This document shows positions 17,533 to 25,711 of a stretch of 64,000 bases of DNA, one piece after another (within the stretch, counting starts at the first letter, position 1; every line of letters starts with the position of its first letter). Both the position numbers and the translations under genes were made by a program. Source of the stretch: an endosymbiont of Bathymodiolus septemdierum str. Myojin knoll (GTDB lineage: Bacteria; Pseudomonadota; Gammaproteobacteria; PS1; Pseudothioglobaceae); NCBI RefSeq assembly GCF_001547755.1, contig NZ_AP013042.1, positions 1,054,001-1,118,000 of the forward strand, given 5' to 3'. The notes below the pieces were generated by a model. That model had not been told where the DNA came from. It was given only the letters and a program-made list of their open reading frames with translations, and ran no database searches.

Positions 17533-18292
17533 AAAACAAAATAGGCGCTATAACGCACACAAAAAAACCACGGCACAACGCCTGATGCCGATTGCCAAAA
17601 TTCTATCCATTCTTATTATCTTGGGATTTACTATTTGGGGCGTGGTAAAAATTAAGGAGATGGATTTTCTACAGACCAAAATTACATGGCAAATTGACAA
17701 TAACTTATTAGTTGCCCAATCTCACCTTGAAAGTAAGGTACAGCCTTTAATTAAAAACAAGTATTTGTTATTAAATTTGATTGAAATTAAACAAGTGCTA
17801 GAAAATGAACCTTGGATTGCCACGGCAAATATTAAGCGTTTATTTTTCAACAGTATTCAAGTCAGTATCAAAACTCATAAAATTGCAATGCGGTGGGAAA
17901 ACATAAATTGCAAGCAAAAAAGTGTGCCTGGCTGTTTGGGATATATCTCTACTAACGGCACCTTGTTTATGCCTAGGAAAACCGTTAAATCTAATGCTGT
18001 ATTGGCACACTCCAAAGCAGAGCAAGCCGTCATTACTCAACTATATCAAGATTATCAAAACTACCAAAAATCCTCTGGAGAAATGCGAATTCACGCTTTC
18101 TCAAAAACACAGATTGACACGCTTATATTTAAGCCGAATATTAAAGTGATTTTGGGCTATCAACAAAAACAACAGCGATTAGAAAGATTTTTAAAAGCCT
18201 ATAAAGAACTCAAAAAAACAACTCCTAAAGTCAAACTTAATCGAGCCTCGTTTGATATGCGTTACCCTAAGGGGTTTTCCCTGAAGTTGTAA
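17525..18292 (+). CDS. ftsQ: Cell division protein FtsQ
   Basis: 255 residues: basic cytoplasmic N terminus, one membrane helix (residues ~25-43), a POTRA domain (residues ~48-120) and a beta domain. FtsQ links early and late divisome proteins. In most relatives ftsA and ftsZ follow; here the next gene is a convergent membrane-protein gene overlapping by 26 bases, so the cluster ends at ftsQ. Confidence 0.92.
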   Translation: MIKKQNRRYNAHKKTTAQRLMPIAKILSILIILGFTIWGVVKIKEMDFLQTKITWQIDNNLLVAQSHLESKVQPLIKNKYLLLNLIEIKQVLENEPWIATANIKRLFFNSIQVSIKTHKIAMRWENINCKQKSVPGCLGYISTNGTLFMPRKTVKSNAVLAHSKAEQAVITQLYQDYQNYQKSSGEMRIHAFSKTQIDTLIFKPNIKVILGYQQKQQRLERFLKAYKELKKTTPKVKLNRASFDMRYPKGFSLKL

Positions 18293-18977
18293 GTAGTTGG
18301 TAACACAAGGCAAGGGTAATCGCACTCCAGTAAAAAACTAACACTCTTGCCACCCATTCTGCGCCCACGCCAAAACCGATAAGTTTCGCTAAAGAAGTTA
18401 ATAATAGCACCACTAACATCGGCACAATCACTTGCAAAAAAAACAAATTCATATGTGTCGGGAATGACAATCCCCAGCGATATCTAGAAGGTTTCCCAAT
18501 GGCAATATTAACAAAATTAAGGGTAATTGGCACCATCAGAAAAGAGATGATAAATTGCAATATCAAAAGATTAGTGAGTACCAATGGCACTATCGTTACC
18601 ATCCCTACTAATAATGTCAAACCAAAAAATCGAGCAATCTTACCAAGGTCAAAAACTGGCGTAATACCAACAGATTGCCTGCCCAAAATAACCAATCGAT
18701 ACATGTCAATAGATAAAGAAATATTGCCATATAAGAACAAAATAAAATAAATACCTGTGTTATCTGGCAAGATAATCTCAGGCAACGGCGTATCAGGTGC
18801 TGTCTGCTCTATGGCTAAAAATACCTGCTTAGCGACCATTAACAATTCTGGCAACATCATCAATAACGGTAAAGAAATAACCAAAGGAACAAGAGAAATT
18901 TCCAATATTTTCTTCCAATGTGTCATTGCAAAAGCAAAGCCAGCGATAAAAACTTTATTAACAGGTAATTGATTCAT
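18267..18977 (-). CDS. Multi-pass membrane protein, function unknown
   Basis: 236 residues with about six hydrophobic segments (around residues 20-48, 75-90, 115-140, 140-158, 178-200 and 212-230) and no motif I recognise. It lies downstream of mltD in the same direction, 8 bases away, so it is probably cotranscribed with it. Its 3' end overlaps the convergent ftsQ by 26 bases. Confidence 0.75.
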   Translation of the reverse strand: MNQLPVNKVFIAGFAFAMTHWKKILEISLVPLVISLPLLMMLPELLMVAKQVFLAIEQTAPDTPLPEIILPDNTGIYFILFLYGNISLSIDMYRLVILGRQSVGITPVFDLGKIARFFGLTLLVGMVTIVPLVLTNLLILQFIISFLMVPITLNFVNIAIGKPSRYRWGLSFPTHMNLFFLQVIVPMLVVLLLTSLAKLIGFGVGAEWVARVLVFYWSAITLALCYQLLTTSGKTP

Positions 18978-18985
18978 GGCACTCC

Positions 18986-20551
18986 TTATTCAACAATGGA
19001 TTTGATAATTTTTAATTTTTTTCCTATTTTAAGCGGTTTATTTTTAGCTAAATTATTCCACTGACGCAACTGTGAGATACGCACCTTAAACTTATGTGCA
19101 ATGGTTGACAGATTGTCACCGCTTTTAACTTTATAACTTAATGTTCTTTTAACATTAACCCCCTTCTTAGTCAAATTTTTCAAAGCCGATGCCTTGGTTT
19201 TTGGCACTTGCCAAATCACTAACTTTTTCCCAATTTGTAAGCCTTTGGTTGCATTAGACAAATAATTCCATTTAATAATACTGTCCACAGGTACACCATA
19301 ACGATTAGAAATCACCCACAAAATTTCCCCTTTGGCGACGATATGGGTAATTTTTTTTCCGTATTTTCGGCTGTTAAATCGCTGTTTTTTGCGTTGCTCT
19401 ATAGACAGTGAATAATAATCTTTGGCTTTTTTTGGAATTGTAATAATGATTTTTTGTCCAAGTTTAATACGAGTGCCTTTGATATTATTAATACTCTTAA
19501 TGTAACTCACCGATGAATTAAATCTCTTTGCCAAACTATTTAAACTGTCGCCCGATTTAATTGTATAGCGCTTGTAACGCAACTGTTTTTGCTTTGGATA
19601 ACTCGCTCGTGCTTTTTTAAAACGCGCTACTTTATCAATTGGCAATAATAACTCATAACGCGTCGTATCTGGCGTTGCCCAACGATTTAAATCAGGATTA
19701 AGTGTATAAATCTCATCTAAACTTAACCCCGTCCATTCAGAAATTAAAGATAAATCTAACTGTGAATAAACGAACACCGATTCAAGCTTTGGCATATTTG
19801 AGATTGGGGTAATGGTTTGCCCGTATTTCTCTGGGTGCTTAATTAGTTCCGCCACTGCCAATAATCTCGGCACATAGCCTCGCGTTTCCGCAGGCAAAGA
19901 AATGTTCCAAAAATCCGCTTTTCTACCTTTGGCTTTATTCTTTTTAACTGCTTTTTGCACTCTACCTGGCCCAGAGTTGTAGCTGGCAATTGCTAGCAAC
20001 CAATCGCCTTTAAATAAGGTGTGCAAATTTTTCAAATAAGCAACTGCTGCACGCGTTGAGCGAATCACACTGCGTCGTTCATCCATCCAATAATTTTGTT
20101 TAAGTCCATACAATCTACCTGTATCTGGAATAAACTGCCACAAACCCGATGCGGTGCCATGTGAATAAGAAAACGGGTAATAAGCAGATTCAACAATTGG
20201 CAACAAGGCTAACTCAATCGGCAAGCCTGCTTTTTTCACTTCTTGAATAACAAGATGCAAATACGGTCCAGCGCGCTTAGTCACTCGAGTCAAGTAATCA
20301 GGATTTTCCTTAAACCATTTAATATGCCAATATAAATCTCTTTGACTGCGTGCTTTGAGCGTACTCCCACGAGAGATATAACGCCATAAATCCTCCCCCT
20401 CTATTTTTGAAGAGATGAGTTTTACGGGTTTTTCAGCGACTGTAAAATTTACAAAATGTTTATCGCTGGTGGTTTCTTGAGTTGAGCAAGCACTCAACAA
20501 TACAAAAGACAGGAGTAATAGGATTCTTAAGATTTTGACCCCCCTGCACAC
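18986..20551 (-). CDS. mltD: Membrane-bound lytic transglycosylase D (MltD)
   Basis: 521 residues from GTG 20551, which gives a good lipoprotein signal (MCRGVKILRILLLLSF, lipobox LLSAC); ATG 20587 is an alternative that adds 12 residues. Residues ~95-200 are a family 1 SLT domain with catalytic glutamate in PIVESAYYP, then SGLWQFIP and AIASYNSGPGRV. Three LysM modules follow (about 328-374, 400-445 and 468-515), binding peptidoglycan. MltD cuts glycan strands to 1,6-anhydro ends. The start overlaps bolA by 25 bases. Confidence 0.94.
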   Translation of the reverse strand: MCRGVKILRILLLLSFVLLSACSTQETTSDKHFVNFTVAEKPVKLISSKIEGEDLWRYISRGSTLKARSQRDLYWHIKWFKENPDYLTRVTKRAGPYLHLVIQEVKKAGLPIELALLPIVESAYYPFSYSHGTASGLWQFIPDTGRLYGLKQNYWMDERRSVIRSTRAAVAYLKNLHTLFKGDWLLAIASYNSGPGRVQKAVKKNKAKGRKADFWNISLPAETRGYVPRLLAVAELIKHPEKYGQTITPISNMPKLESVFVYSQLDLSLISEWTGLSLDEIYTLNPDLNRWATPDTTRYELLLPIDKVARFKKARASYPKQKQLRYKRYTIKSGDSLNSLAKRFNSSVSYIKSINNIKGTRIKLGQKIIITIPKKAKDYYSLSIEQRKKQRFNSRKYGKKITHIVAKGEILWVISNRYGVPVDSIIKWNYLSNATKGLQIGKKLVIWQVPKTKASALKNLTKKGVNVKRTLSYKVKSGDNLSTIAHKFKVRISQLRQWNNLAKNKPLKIGKKLKIIKSIVE

Positions 20552-20832
20552 TGCGGAGAAGCGGGTGCGCCCTGTTTCATCTTCCATTCGCTAGGTGTGT
20601 AAGTATGCATAGCCAATGCGTGAATATGCGTTAATTCCTCTTTAAACAATTGATTGATGAAACGATGCCTATCAATCAATTTCAAACCTGTAAATTCATC
20701 ACTCACCACAATCAATTTAAAATGTGACTGCGTCGCAGGACCTGAATGATTTTTTGATTCGTTCAGCACTTGCAAATGCGCAGGGCTCAATGCCGTAGTC
20801 AATTGTTCGGTCAAATGTTGTTGCATGTCCAT
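20527..20832 (-). CDS. BolA-family protein
   Basis: 101 residues with the BolA fold and the class II KH-like signature: SHFKLIVVSDEFTGLKLIDR with the conserved histidine in DRHRFINQLF, and ALAMHTYTPSEW. BolA proteins pair with monothiol glutaredoxins to carry Fe-S clusters. It follows the iron-sulfur reductase gene by two bases. The last residues (PASPQCAGGSKS) are read through the mltD start region and are not conserved. Confidence 0.92.
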   Translation of the reverse strand: MDMQQHLTEQLTTALSPAHLQVLNESKNHSGPATQSHFKLIVVSDEFTGLKLIDRHRFINQLFKEELTHIHALAMHTYTPSEWKMKQGAPASPQCAGGSKS

Positions 20833-20834
20833 TG

Positions 20835-21845
20835 TTATTTTTCCTTAGTATAGGCAAAAACAAAAGCATCAGAAAAGAAATTATCCTTAATCATCCCCTG
20901 TGCTACGAAAGTATTTGCCGCAGATTTCACCATTGCTGGTGGACCACAAGCATACACCTCATAGCCCGTCAAATCTTCAAAATCCGCTAACACACTGTCA
21001 TGCACATAACCCGTTTTTCCCTGCCACGCCTCATCAGCCTCCGACAATACAGGTACAAAATGAATATTATCATGTGTATTTGCCCACTGCTGTGGCAAGT
21101 CCATGTACAAATCGCACGCCTCACGCGCACCCCAATAAACATAAATTTGTCGACTTAAATTCGTTGCAATAGCGTGTTCAACAATAGATTTAATCGGTGC
21201 AAAACCCGTCCCACCTGCCAGCAAAATTACTGGTTTTTTACTGTCTTCTCTAAAAAAGAAATCGCCCTTTGGACCTTCGAGCTTTAACAAAGATTTTTCT
21301 TTCATTTCATTAAATATGAAATGCGTGAATTTACCACCATCAACCAAGCGCACATGCAACTCAATCAAGTTTGAATTCTTTGGCGCATTGGCAATAGAAA
21401 AAGCCCTAGGCTCAAAATCAGGATGAATTAAATCAATATATTGCCCTGCAAAATACTGTAGCGACTCTGCCCCTGGTATTTTCAAAAATATTTGTGCCAC
21501 ATCGTGATTTAAATGTGTAATACTTTCAACCTTACAAGGCAAAATTTTTACTTTAATATCTGCCAAACTGTCCAGTTCTTCCACCACCAGCGACACATCT
21601 GATTTCGCATGACATTGGCACAACAAAGCCATCCCATCCGCTACTTCCTCAGGCGTGATGCCATTCGGCACATCAGTATCATAACCCACTTCACCCTCAA
21701 TAATCGTCGCCTTACACTTGCCACAAAAGCCTTTTTGACAGCCGTATGGAAAGTTCAGACCGTGAATTAACGCATCATCCAAAATCGGACCATTACCCTC
21801 GGTTCTAAAAACTTTACCCGTCGCTTGATTTTCAATTGTAAACAT
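20835..21845 (-). CDS. 2Fe-2S ferredoxin-FAD/NAD(P)H oxidoreductase
   Basis: 336 residues in three domains: plant-type 2Fe-2S ferredoxin (residues ~1-90, cysteines in YGCQKGFCGKCK and LLCQCH), FAD-binding barrel (~100-195, motif PRAFSIANAP) and NAD-binding domain (~200-325, LLAGGTGFAPIKSI and YACGPPAMV). The order matches CDP-6-deoxy-glucoseen reductase and phenol/toluene-type oxygenase reductases. It passes electrons from NAD(P)H to an iron or iron-sulfur partner; no oxygenase is nearby, so the partner is unknown. bolA follows by two bases. Confidence 0.9.
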   Translation of the reverse strand: MFTIENQATGKVFRTEGNGPILDDALIHGLNFPYGCQKGFCGKCKATIIEGEVGYDTDVPNGITPEEVADGMALLCQCHAKSDVSLVVEELDSLADIKVKILPCKVESITHLNHDVAQIFLKIPGAESLQYFAGQYIDLIHPDFEPRAFSIANAPKNSNLIELHVRLVDGGKFTHFIFNEMKEKSLLKLEGPKGDFFFREDSKKPVILLAGGTGFAPIKSIVEHAIATNLSRQIYVYWGAREACDLYMDLPQQWANTHDNIHFVPVLSEADEAWQGKTGYVHDSVLADFEDLTGYEVYACGPPAMVKSAANTFVAQGMIKDNFFSDAFVFAYTKEK

Positions 21846-21913
21846 TATTTACCCTAACTAATTTCGTGTTGATATTATAATGTAGGTTGCGCCCTATTAA
21901 TCTTACTAATTAA

Positions 21914-22849
21914 ATGTCAATACAACCCAATACTGCGGTCTTTTTAATGGGACCTACTGCCTCAGGAAAAACCGATTTTGCTATTGAATTATCCAAACAA
22001 TTCCCCGTACGCCTTATCAGTGTTGACTCTGCGCTGATTTACAAGGGTATGGACATTGGTACTGCTAAGCCCAACGCCGAAACCTTACGACAATACCCCC
22101 ATCAATTAATCAACATTTGTAACCCCGAAGATTCCTACTCTGCCTTTGATTTTGTCCAAGACGCCAAAACACAAATACAAATCGCCTTCAACAACAACGA
22201 AACCCCAATCTTAGTCGGTGGCACAGCATTCTACTTCAATGCTCTAGAACATGGTCTATCCGACCTACCCGAATCTACCCCAGAATCCCGAGAGAAATTC
22301 ACCCAACTACTATGCGAGAAAGGCGCATCCACTTTACATCAAGATTTGGCAACAATCGACCCAACTGCCGCAAAACGCATCCACCCCAATGATGCCCAAC
22401 GCATCACCCGCGCCCTAGAAGTCTTTGACATCAGTGGCAAAACCCTCACCGAACTCCAAGGCAACAAACAATTAGGACTCACCTACCCCGTCAAAAAAAT
22501 CATCCTAATGCCGCCCCGCCCCGAACTCCACGCTCGTATTGAACAACGATTCCTCTCAATGATAGACAACGATTTCCTTGCCGAAGTCAAAACCTTAAAA
22601 CAAAACCCTGCCCTCCATGAAGACCTTCCCTCTATCCGTTGCGTTGGCTACCGCCAAGCGTGGCAATACCTCAACAATGAAATCGACAAAGCAACCATGA
22701 TAGAAAAATCCATCATTGCCACTAGGCAACTCTGCAAACGCCAAAGCACTTGGCTCCGCAATGAGCCCAATGCCCTAACTCTAGAAATGCCAGATATCAC
22801 CAAAGCAATAGAATTTATTCATAATGAAAGGCCTTTGCATGATTCATAA
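21914..22849 (+). CDS. miaA: tRNA dimethylallyltransferase
   Basis: 311 residues. Walker A is GPTASGKTDFA (residues ~13-23), followed by SVDSALIYKGMDIGTAKP and the tRNA-binding SIRCVGYRQAWQYL. It adds dimethylallyl to A37, the substrate for MiaB (2103). The gene uses many C-ending codons in its second half compared with its neighbours. It stands alone, just upstream of the CRISPR array. Confidence 0.97.
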   Translation: MSIQPNTAVFLMGPTASGKTDFAIELSKQFPVRLISVDSALIYKGMDIGTAKPNAETLRQYPHQLINICNPEDSYSAFDFVQDAKTQIQIAFNNNETPILVGGTAFYFNALEHGLSDLPESTPESREKFTQLLCEKGASTLHQDLATIDPTAAKRIHPNDAQRITRALEVFDISGKTLTELQGNKQLGLTYPVKKIILMPPRPELHARIEQRFLSMIDNDFLAEVKTLKQNPALHEDLPSIRCVGYRQAWQYLNNEIDKATMIEKSIIATRQLCKRQSTWLRNEPNALTLEMPDITKAIEFIHNERPLHDS

Positions 22850-22887
22850 TTTTTTACCTAAATTATAAAAAAAAGCAACGGCAGTCA

Positions 22888-23055
22888 GTTATAGACCCCT
22901 CCCTCTCTCTGGTCTGATATACTAAATAAATATGTGCAAAGACATTCTGGCTAGTTATAGACCCCTCCCTCTCTCTGGTCTGATATACTTTCGGCAGTCG
23001 CCTTAGTCGGTGGTGGCTCGTTATAGACCCCTCCCTCTCTCTGGTCTGATATACT
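22888..23055 (+). CRISPR. Type II-C CRISPR array, 3 repeats and 2 spacers
   Basis: Three identical 36-base repeats lie at 22888-22923, 22954-22989 and 23020-23055. They begin GTTATAGACCCC and end GGTCTGATATACT. Two spacers are exactly 30 bases each (22924-22953 and 22990-23019). Orientation + is set by the tracrRNA anti-repeat at 28924, which is complementary to this strand. The 3' end TGATATACT is an extended -10 promoter motif, the arrangement known from Neisseria type II-C arrays, where each repeat starts its own crRNA. The array is short for a system with all genes present. Confidence 0.97.
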
Positions 23056-23109
23056 ACAAAGCCACACAACTCTTATATATCAAGAGTTGTGTGGCTTTGT
23101 AGTATGCGT
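23051..23109 (+). terminator. 24-bp perfect hairpin ending the array transcript
   Basis: The arms 23051-23074 and 23082-23105 pair without mismatch around a 7-base loop and are followed by GCG and a T5 run. The first five bases of the left arm are the last five of the terminal repeat. It sits between the array and the convergent cas2 end (23113) and probably terminates transcription from the array. Confidence 0.75.
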
Positions 23110-23112
23110 TTT

Positions 23113-23442
23113 TCAAAATAATAATAGTTGTTTGCCTGCACTTTTCTCTGTTTTTTTAACTGATCCAAGTAATATTTCCATGCGCGCATATTGCTTTTCG
23201 GTAACTTGTAACATTCTAATGTTTCCCTTGGGTGGCAATATAGATTTTAAGTATTTTAAATGTGATTCTACACTATCCAATCCTTTGCAAACCCTTGAAT
23301 ATACAGAAAATTGCAACATAATAAATCCATCTTTTAATAGGTATCGCCTGAAAACGGTATAAACTCTTTTATCCTGTTTTGTTTTAGTTGGTAAGTCAAA
23401 AAATACAATTAATCGCATAAAACGATCATTTTTATTGAGCAT
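23113..23442 (-). CDS. cas2: CRISPR-associated endoribonuclease-like protein Cas2
   Basis: 109 residues from ATG 23442, which overlaps the cas1 stop by 11 bases; the longer frame from 23487 would overlap cas1 further. The ferredoxin fold starts MRLIVFFDLPTKTKQDKR with the conserved aspartate, and VFRRYLLKDGFIMLQFSVY is typical of type II Cas2. With Cas1 it forms the spacer-integration complex. Confidence 0.94.
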   Translation of the reverse strand: MLNKNDRFMRLIVFFDLPTKTKQDKRVYTVFRRYLLKDGFIMLQFSVYSRVCKGLDSVESHLKYLKSILPPKGNIRMLQVTEKQYARMEILLGSVKKTEKSAGKQLLLF

Positions 23443-24322
23443 GTCTTGGTAATAACAACAAATCAATATCTTGATGTTCGCTGGCACTTAACAAACCAAA
23501 TACCATCATTTGAATAGCGTTCAATAGTGTTGTTTTTTCTTGCTTAAACACAACCTGTTTATTTAAAATATTAACCAAATCAGCGCGCATTTTAAAAGTT
23601 AACTTAGTGCCTGTCTTAGATGGATTGAGCAAATACACTTCAAAATCAATAAACGCTCTAAAAGGTTCTATTAAATCATCCACCAAATTAAAGGCATTTA
23701 ATTCATTTTTATGATGAAAACCAAATGCTGGAACAAAGCCACTAGCACTGATGCTCCTAGCAATCGCAGAACGTACAATACTATAGCCATAGTCTAAGGC
23801 AGAGTTTCTAATATCATTAGTATTATTGCGTTTAAAATTCTCAAACAATGTTCTCCAATAAATTGTCGCCGCATATGCCTCCCTATTGGTCTTATCTGCC
23901 GATTGCACTTTAGATGCGATTAAACTAAGCTGTTTATTAGGTTGTTTGGTAATTTTTATTAAAGTTTGCTGCTGGTTTAATATCTTTGCTTTAACAATTT
24001 TTTGCCACACTCTATTTTTAAAAGATTGCGACCAGTTATTTTGTAAAAATGCATGTTTCGTCATTCTACTATGTTGATAAAAAGGGTGGAATACACCAAT
24101 AGGCGTGTATTTTTCATCTGAAAAAATAACAACAATATTACTATCTGCACAATGCGACATAAAAACGGCAGTCATTGTTACTTGCGGATTTTCAATAACA
24201 ATAGCAGATACTTCACTAATGGCAATATTTGCATCTTCATCATCTAAACGCCTAAGCAAAATATTACCATTTTTAATGGATAATTTGCAAGGGTTACTGA
24301 TTAATAGCGTTTGCCACGACAT
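23432..24322 (-). CDS. cas1: CRISPR-associated integrase Cas1 (type II)
   Basis: 296 residues, beginning MSWQTLLISNPCKLSI as in type II Cas1. The metal-site region FHHKNELNAFNLVDDLIEPFR carries the conserved His and Asp, and ALDYGYSIVRSAI precedes it. It integrates new spacers with Cas2. The original upstream sequence, the end of cas9, is now separated by IS256: the start codon is 9 bases from the IS end, and its only purine-rich leader is AGGG inside the IS inverted repeat. Confidence 0.95.
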   Translation of the reverse strand: MSWQTLLISNPCKLSIKNGNILLRRLDDEDANIAISEVSAIVIENPQVTMTAVFMSHCADSNIVVIFSDEKYTPIGVFHPFYQHSRMTKHAFLQNNWSQSFKNRVWQKIVKAKILNQQQTLIKITKQPNKQLSLIASKVQSADKTNREAYAATIYWRTLFENFKRNNTNDIRNSALDYGYSIVRSAIARSISASGFVPAFGFHHKNELNAFNLVDDLIEPFRAFIDFEVYLLNPSKTGTKLTFKMRADLVNILNKQVVFKQEKTTLLNAIQMMVFGLLSASEHQDIDLLLLPRHAQ

Positions 24323-24330
24323 TTTATTTT

Positions 24331-25710
24331 GACCCTGTAAACCAGATTGTGTAAACCCTCATATTTTATAATCCCTAAAAAGGAGAAAAAACATGAGTAA
24401 CGCAACACTAAGAAAAAACCAAAAGAACCAACTGAACAACACAGGCATTAACCAACAAAAACTCCGTGCTTTTGCTGGTGAGCTTGCCAAAGACATCCAC
24501 ACCCAAGATGACTTGGCAGACTTGTCTGCATCATTGGTTAAGATGACCATAGAAGCGGCACTTGGTGCTGAGATGGAACATCACCTTGGCTATCCAAAAT
24601 ATGGACAAAATGGCAATGAATCTAATGCCAGTAATAACGCTCGCAATGGCTACTACTCTAAAATTGTTAAAGGTAATCATGGCGAAGTTGAACTTGCTAT
24701 TCCAAGGGATCGCAATGCTAACTTTGAGCCTGCTATCATTGAGAAGGGTCAAACCAGATTAGGCGCTTTTGATAATCAAATATTAAGCCTGTATGCCAAA
24801 GGCATGAGCACCCGTGATATTGTCACAACCTTTAAAGAGATGTATGACGCTGACATCTCAGCAACGTTGGTGTCCAATGTAACACAAGCGGTTATTACTC
24901 AAGCCACAGAGTGGCGTAATCGTCCATTGGATGAGATTTACCCCATTGTTTATTTAGACGGTATTGTCATTAAAGTTAGGCAAGATAAACAAATCATTAA
25001 AAAGACCATGTACATTGCCCTAGGCGTTAATCTTGAGGGTAAAAAAGAATGTCTTGGCTTATGGTTGTCCAAAAATGAATCTTCTAAGTTCTGGTTGGGC
25101 GTTCTTAACGATATTGCTAATCGTGGCGTAAAAGACATTCTGATCGCCTCAGTCGATGGGTTAACGGGATTCCCCGAAGCTATTAATGCCGTGTTCCCAC
25201 AGGCTGATGTACAACTGTGTATTGTTCATATGGTTCGCAACTCGCTTAAATATGTGGGCTATAAGGAACATAAGAATGTTGCTAGTGATTTAAAGCAAAT
25301 CTATCAGTCTATTACTGAAGAAGAAGCTTTATTGGCGTTAGATGAGTTTGAGTATAAATGGGATACGCAGTTCCCAAGTATCGCCAAATCGTGGCGACGA
25401 AATTGGGATAATGTTGCTACTCTATTTGCTTATCCTGAGGCAATCAGAAAGGCAATCTATACCACTAATGCCATTGAATCCTTAAACTCAATGATTAGAA
25501 AATCTATCAAAAACAGAAAGATTTTTAATCATGATAACTCTGCTTTTAAAGTGGTCTTTTTAGCCATTGAAGCAGCCAGTAAGAAATGGACAATGCCAAT
25601 ACGAAATTGGTCACAAGCAATGAATCAGTTTATAATCCTACATGAGGATAGATTAAAGGATTATGTCTGATTTTTGAAAGAGGTGTTTACACAATCTGGT
25701 TTACAGGGTC
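24331..25710 (+). mobile_element. IS256-family insertion sequence, intact
   Basis: The 1380-bp element has perfect 26-bp terminal inverted repeats (24331-24356 and 25685-25710, starting GACCCTGTAAACCAGATTG) and an 8-bp target duplication TTTATTTT (24323-24330 and 25711-25718). Identical ends and target sites indicate a recent insertion. It lies between cas9 and cas1, in opposite orientation. Confidence 0.97.
24393..25670 (+). CDS. IS256-family (Mutator-type) transposase
   Basis: 425 residues, full length. The DDE residues appear in VYLDGIVIKV, IASVDGLTGFPEAI and the glutamate of TTNAIESLNSMIRKSI; CIVHMVRNSLKYV is the family's histidine motif. A clear AAAAGGAG ribosome binding site precedes the ATG. 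No frameshift or stop is seen, so the element may still be active. Confidence 0.96.
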   Translation: MSNATLRKNQKNQLNNTGINQQKLRAFAGELAKDIHTQDDLADLSASLVKMTIEAALGAEMEHHLGYPKYGQNGNESNASNNARNGYYSKIVKGNHGEVELAIPRDRNANFEPAIIEKGQTRLGAFDNQILSLYAKGMSTRDIVTTFKEMYDADISATLVSNVTQAVITQATEWRNRPLDEIYPIVYLDGIVIKVRQDKQIIKKTMYIALGVNLEGKKECLGLWLSKNESSKFWLGVLNDIANRGVKDILIASVDGLTGFPEAINAVFPQADVQLCIVHMVRNSLKYVGYKEHKNVASDLKQIYQSITEEEALLALDEFEYKWDTQFPSIAKSWRRNWDNVATLFAYPEAIRKAIYTTNAIESLNSMIRKSIKNRKIFNHDNSAFKVVFLAIEAASKKWTMPIRNWSQAMNQFIILHEDRLKDYV

Positions 25711-25711
25711 T

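Noticed and set aside
22820-22850. GGCCTTTGCATGAT near the miaA end resembles the IS5/MITE end
   Set aside because: Only about ten bases match, it lies in coding sequence, and no partner end is found nearby.
22863-23069. Minus-strand frame across the CRISPR array
   Set aside because: It translates the 36-base repeats and spacers (YQTREREGS repeated); no gene.
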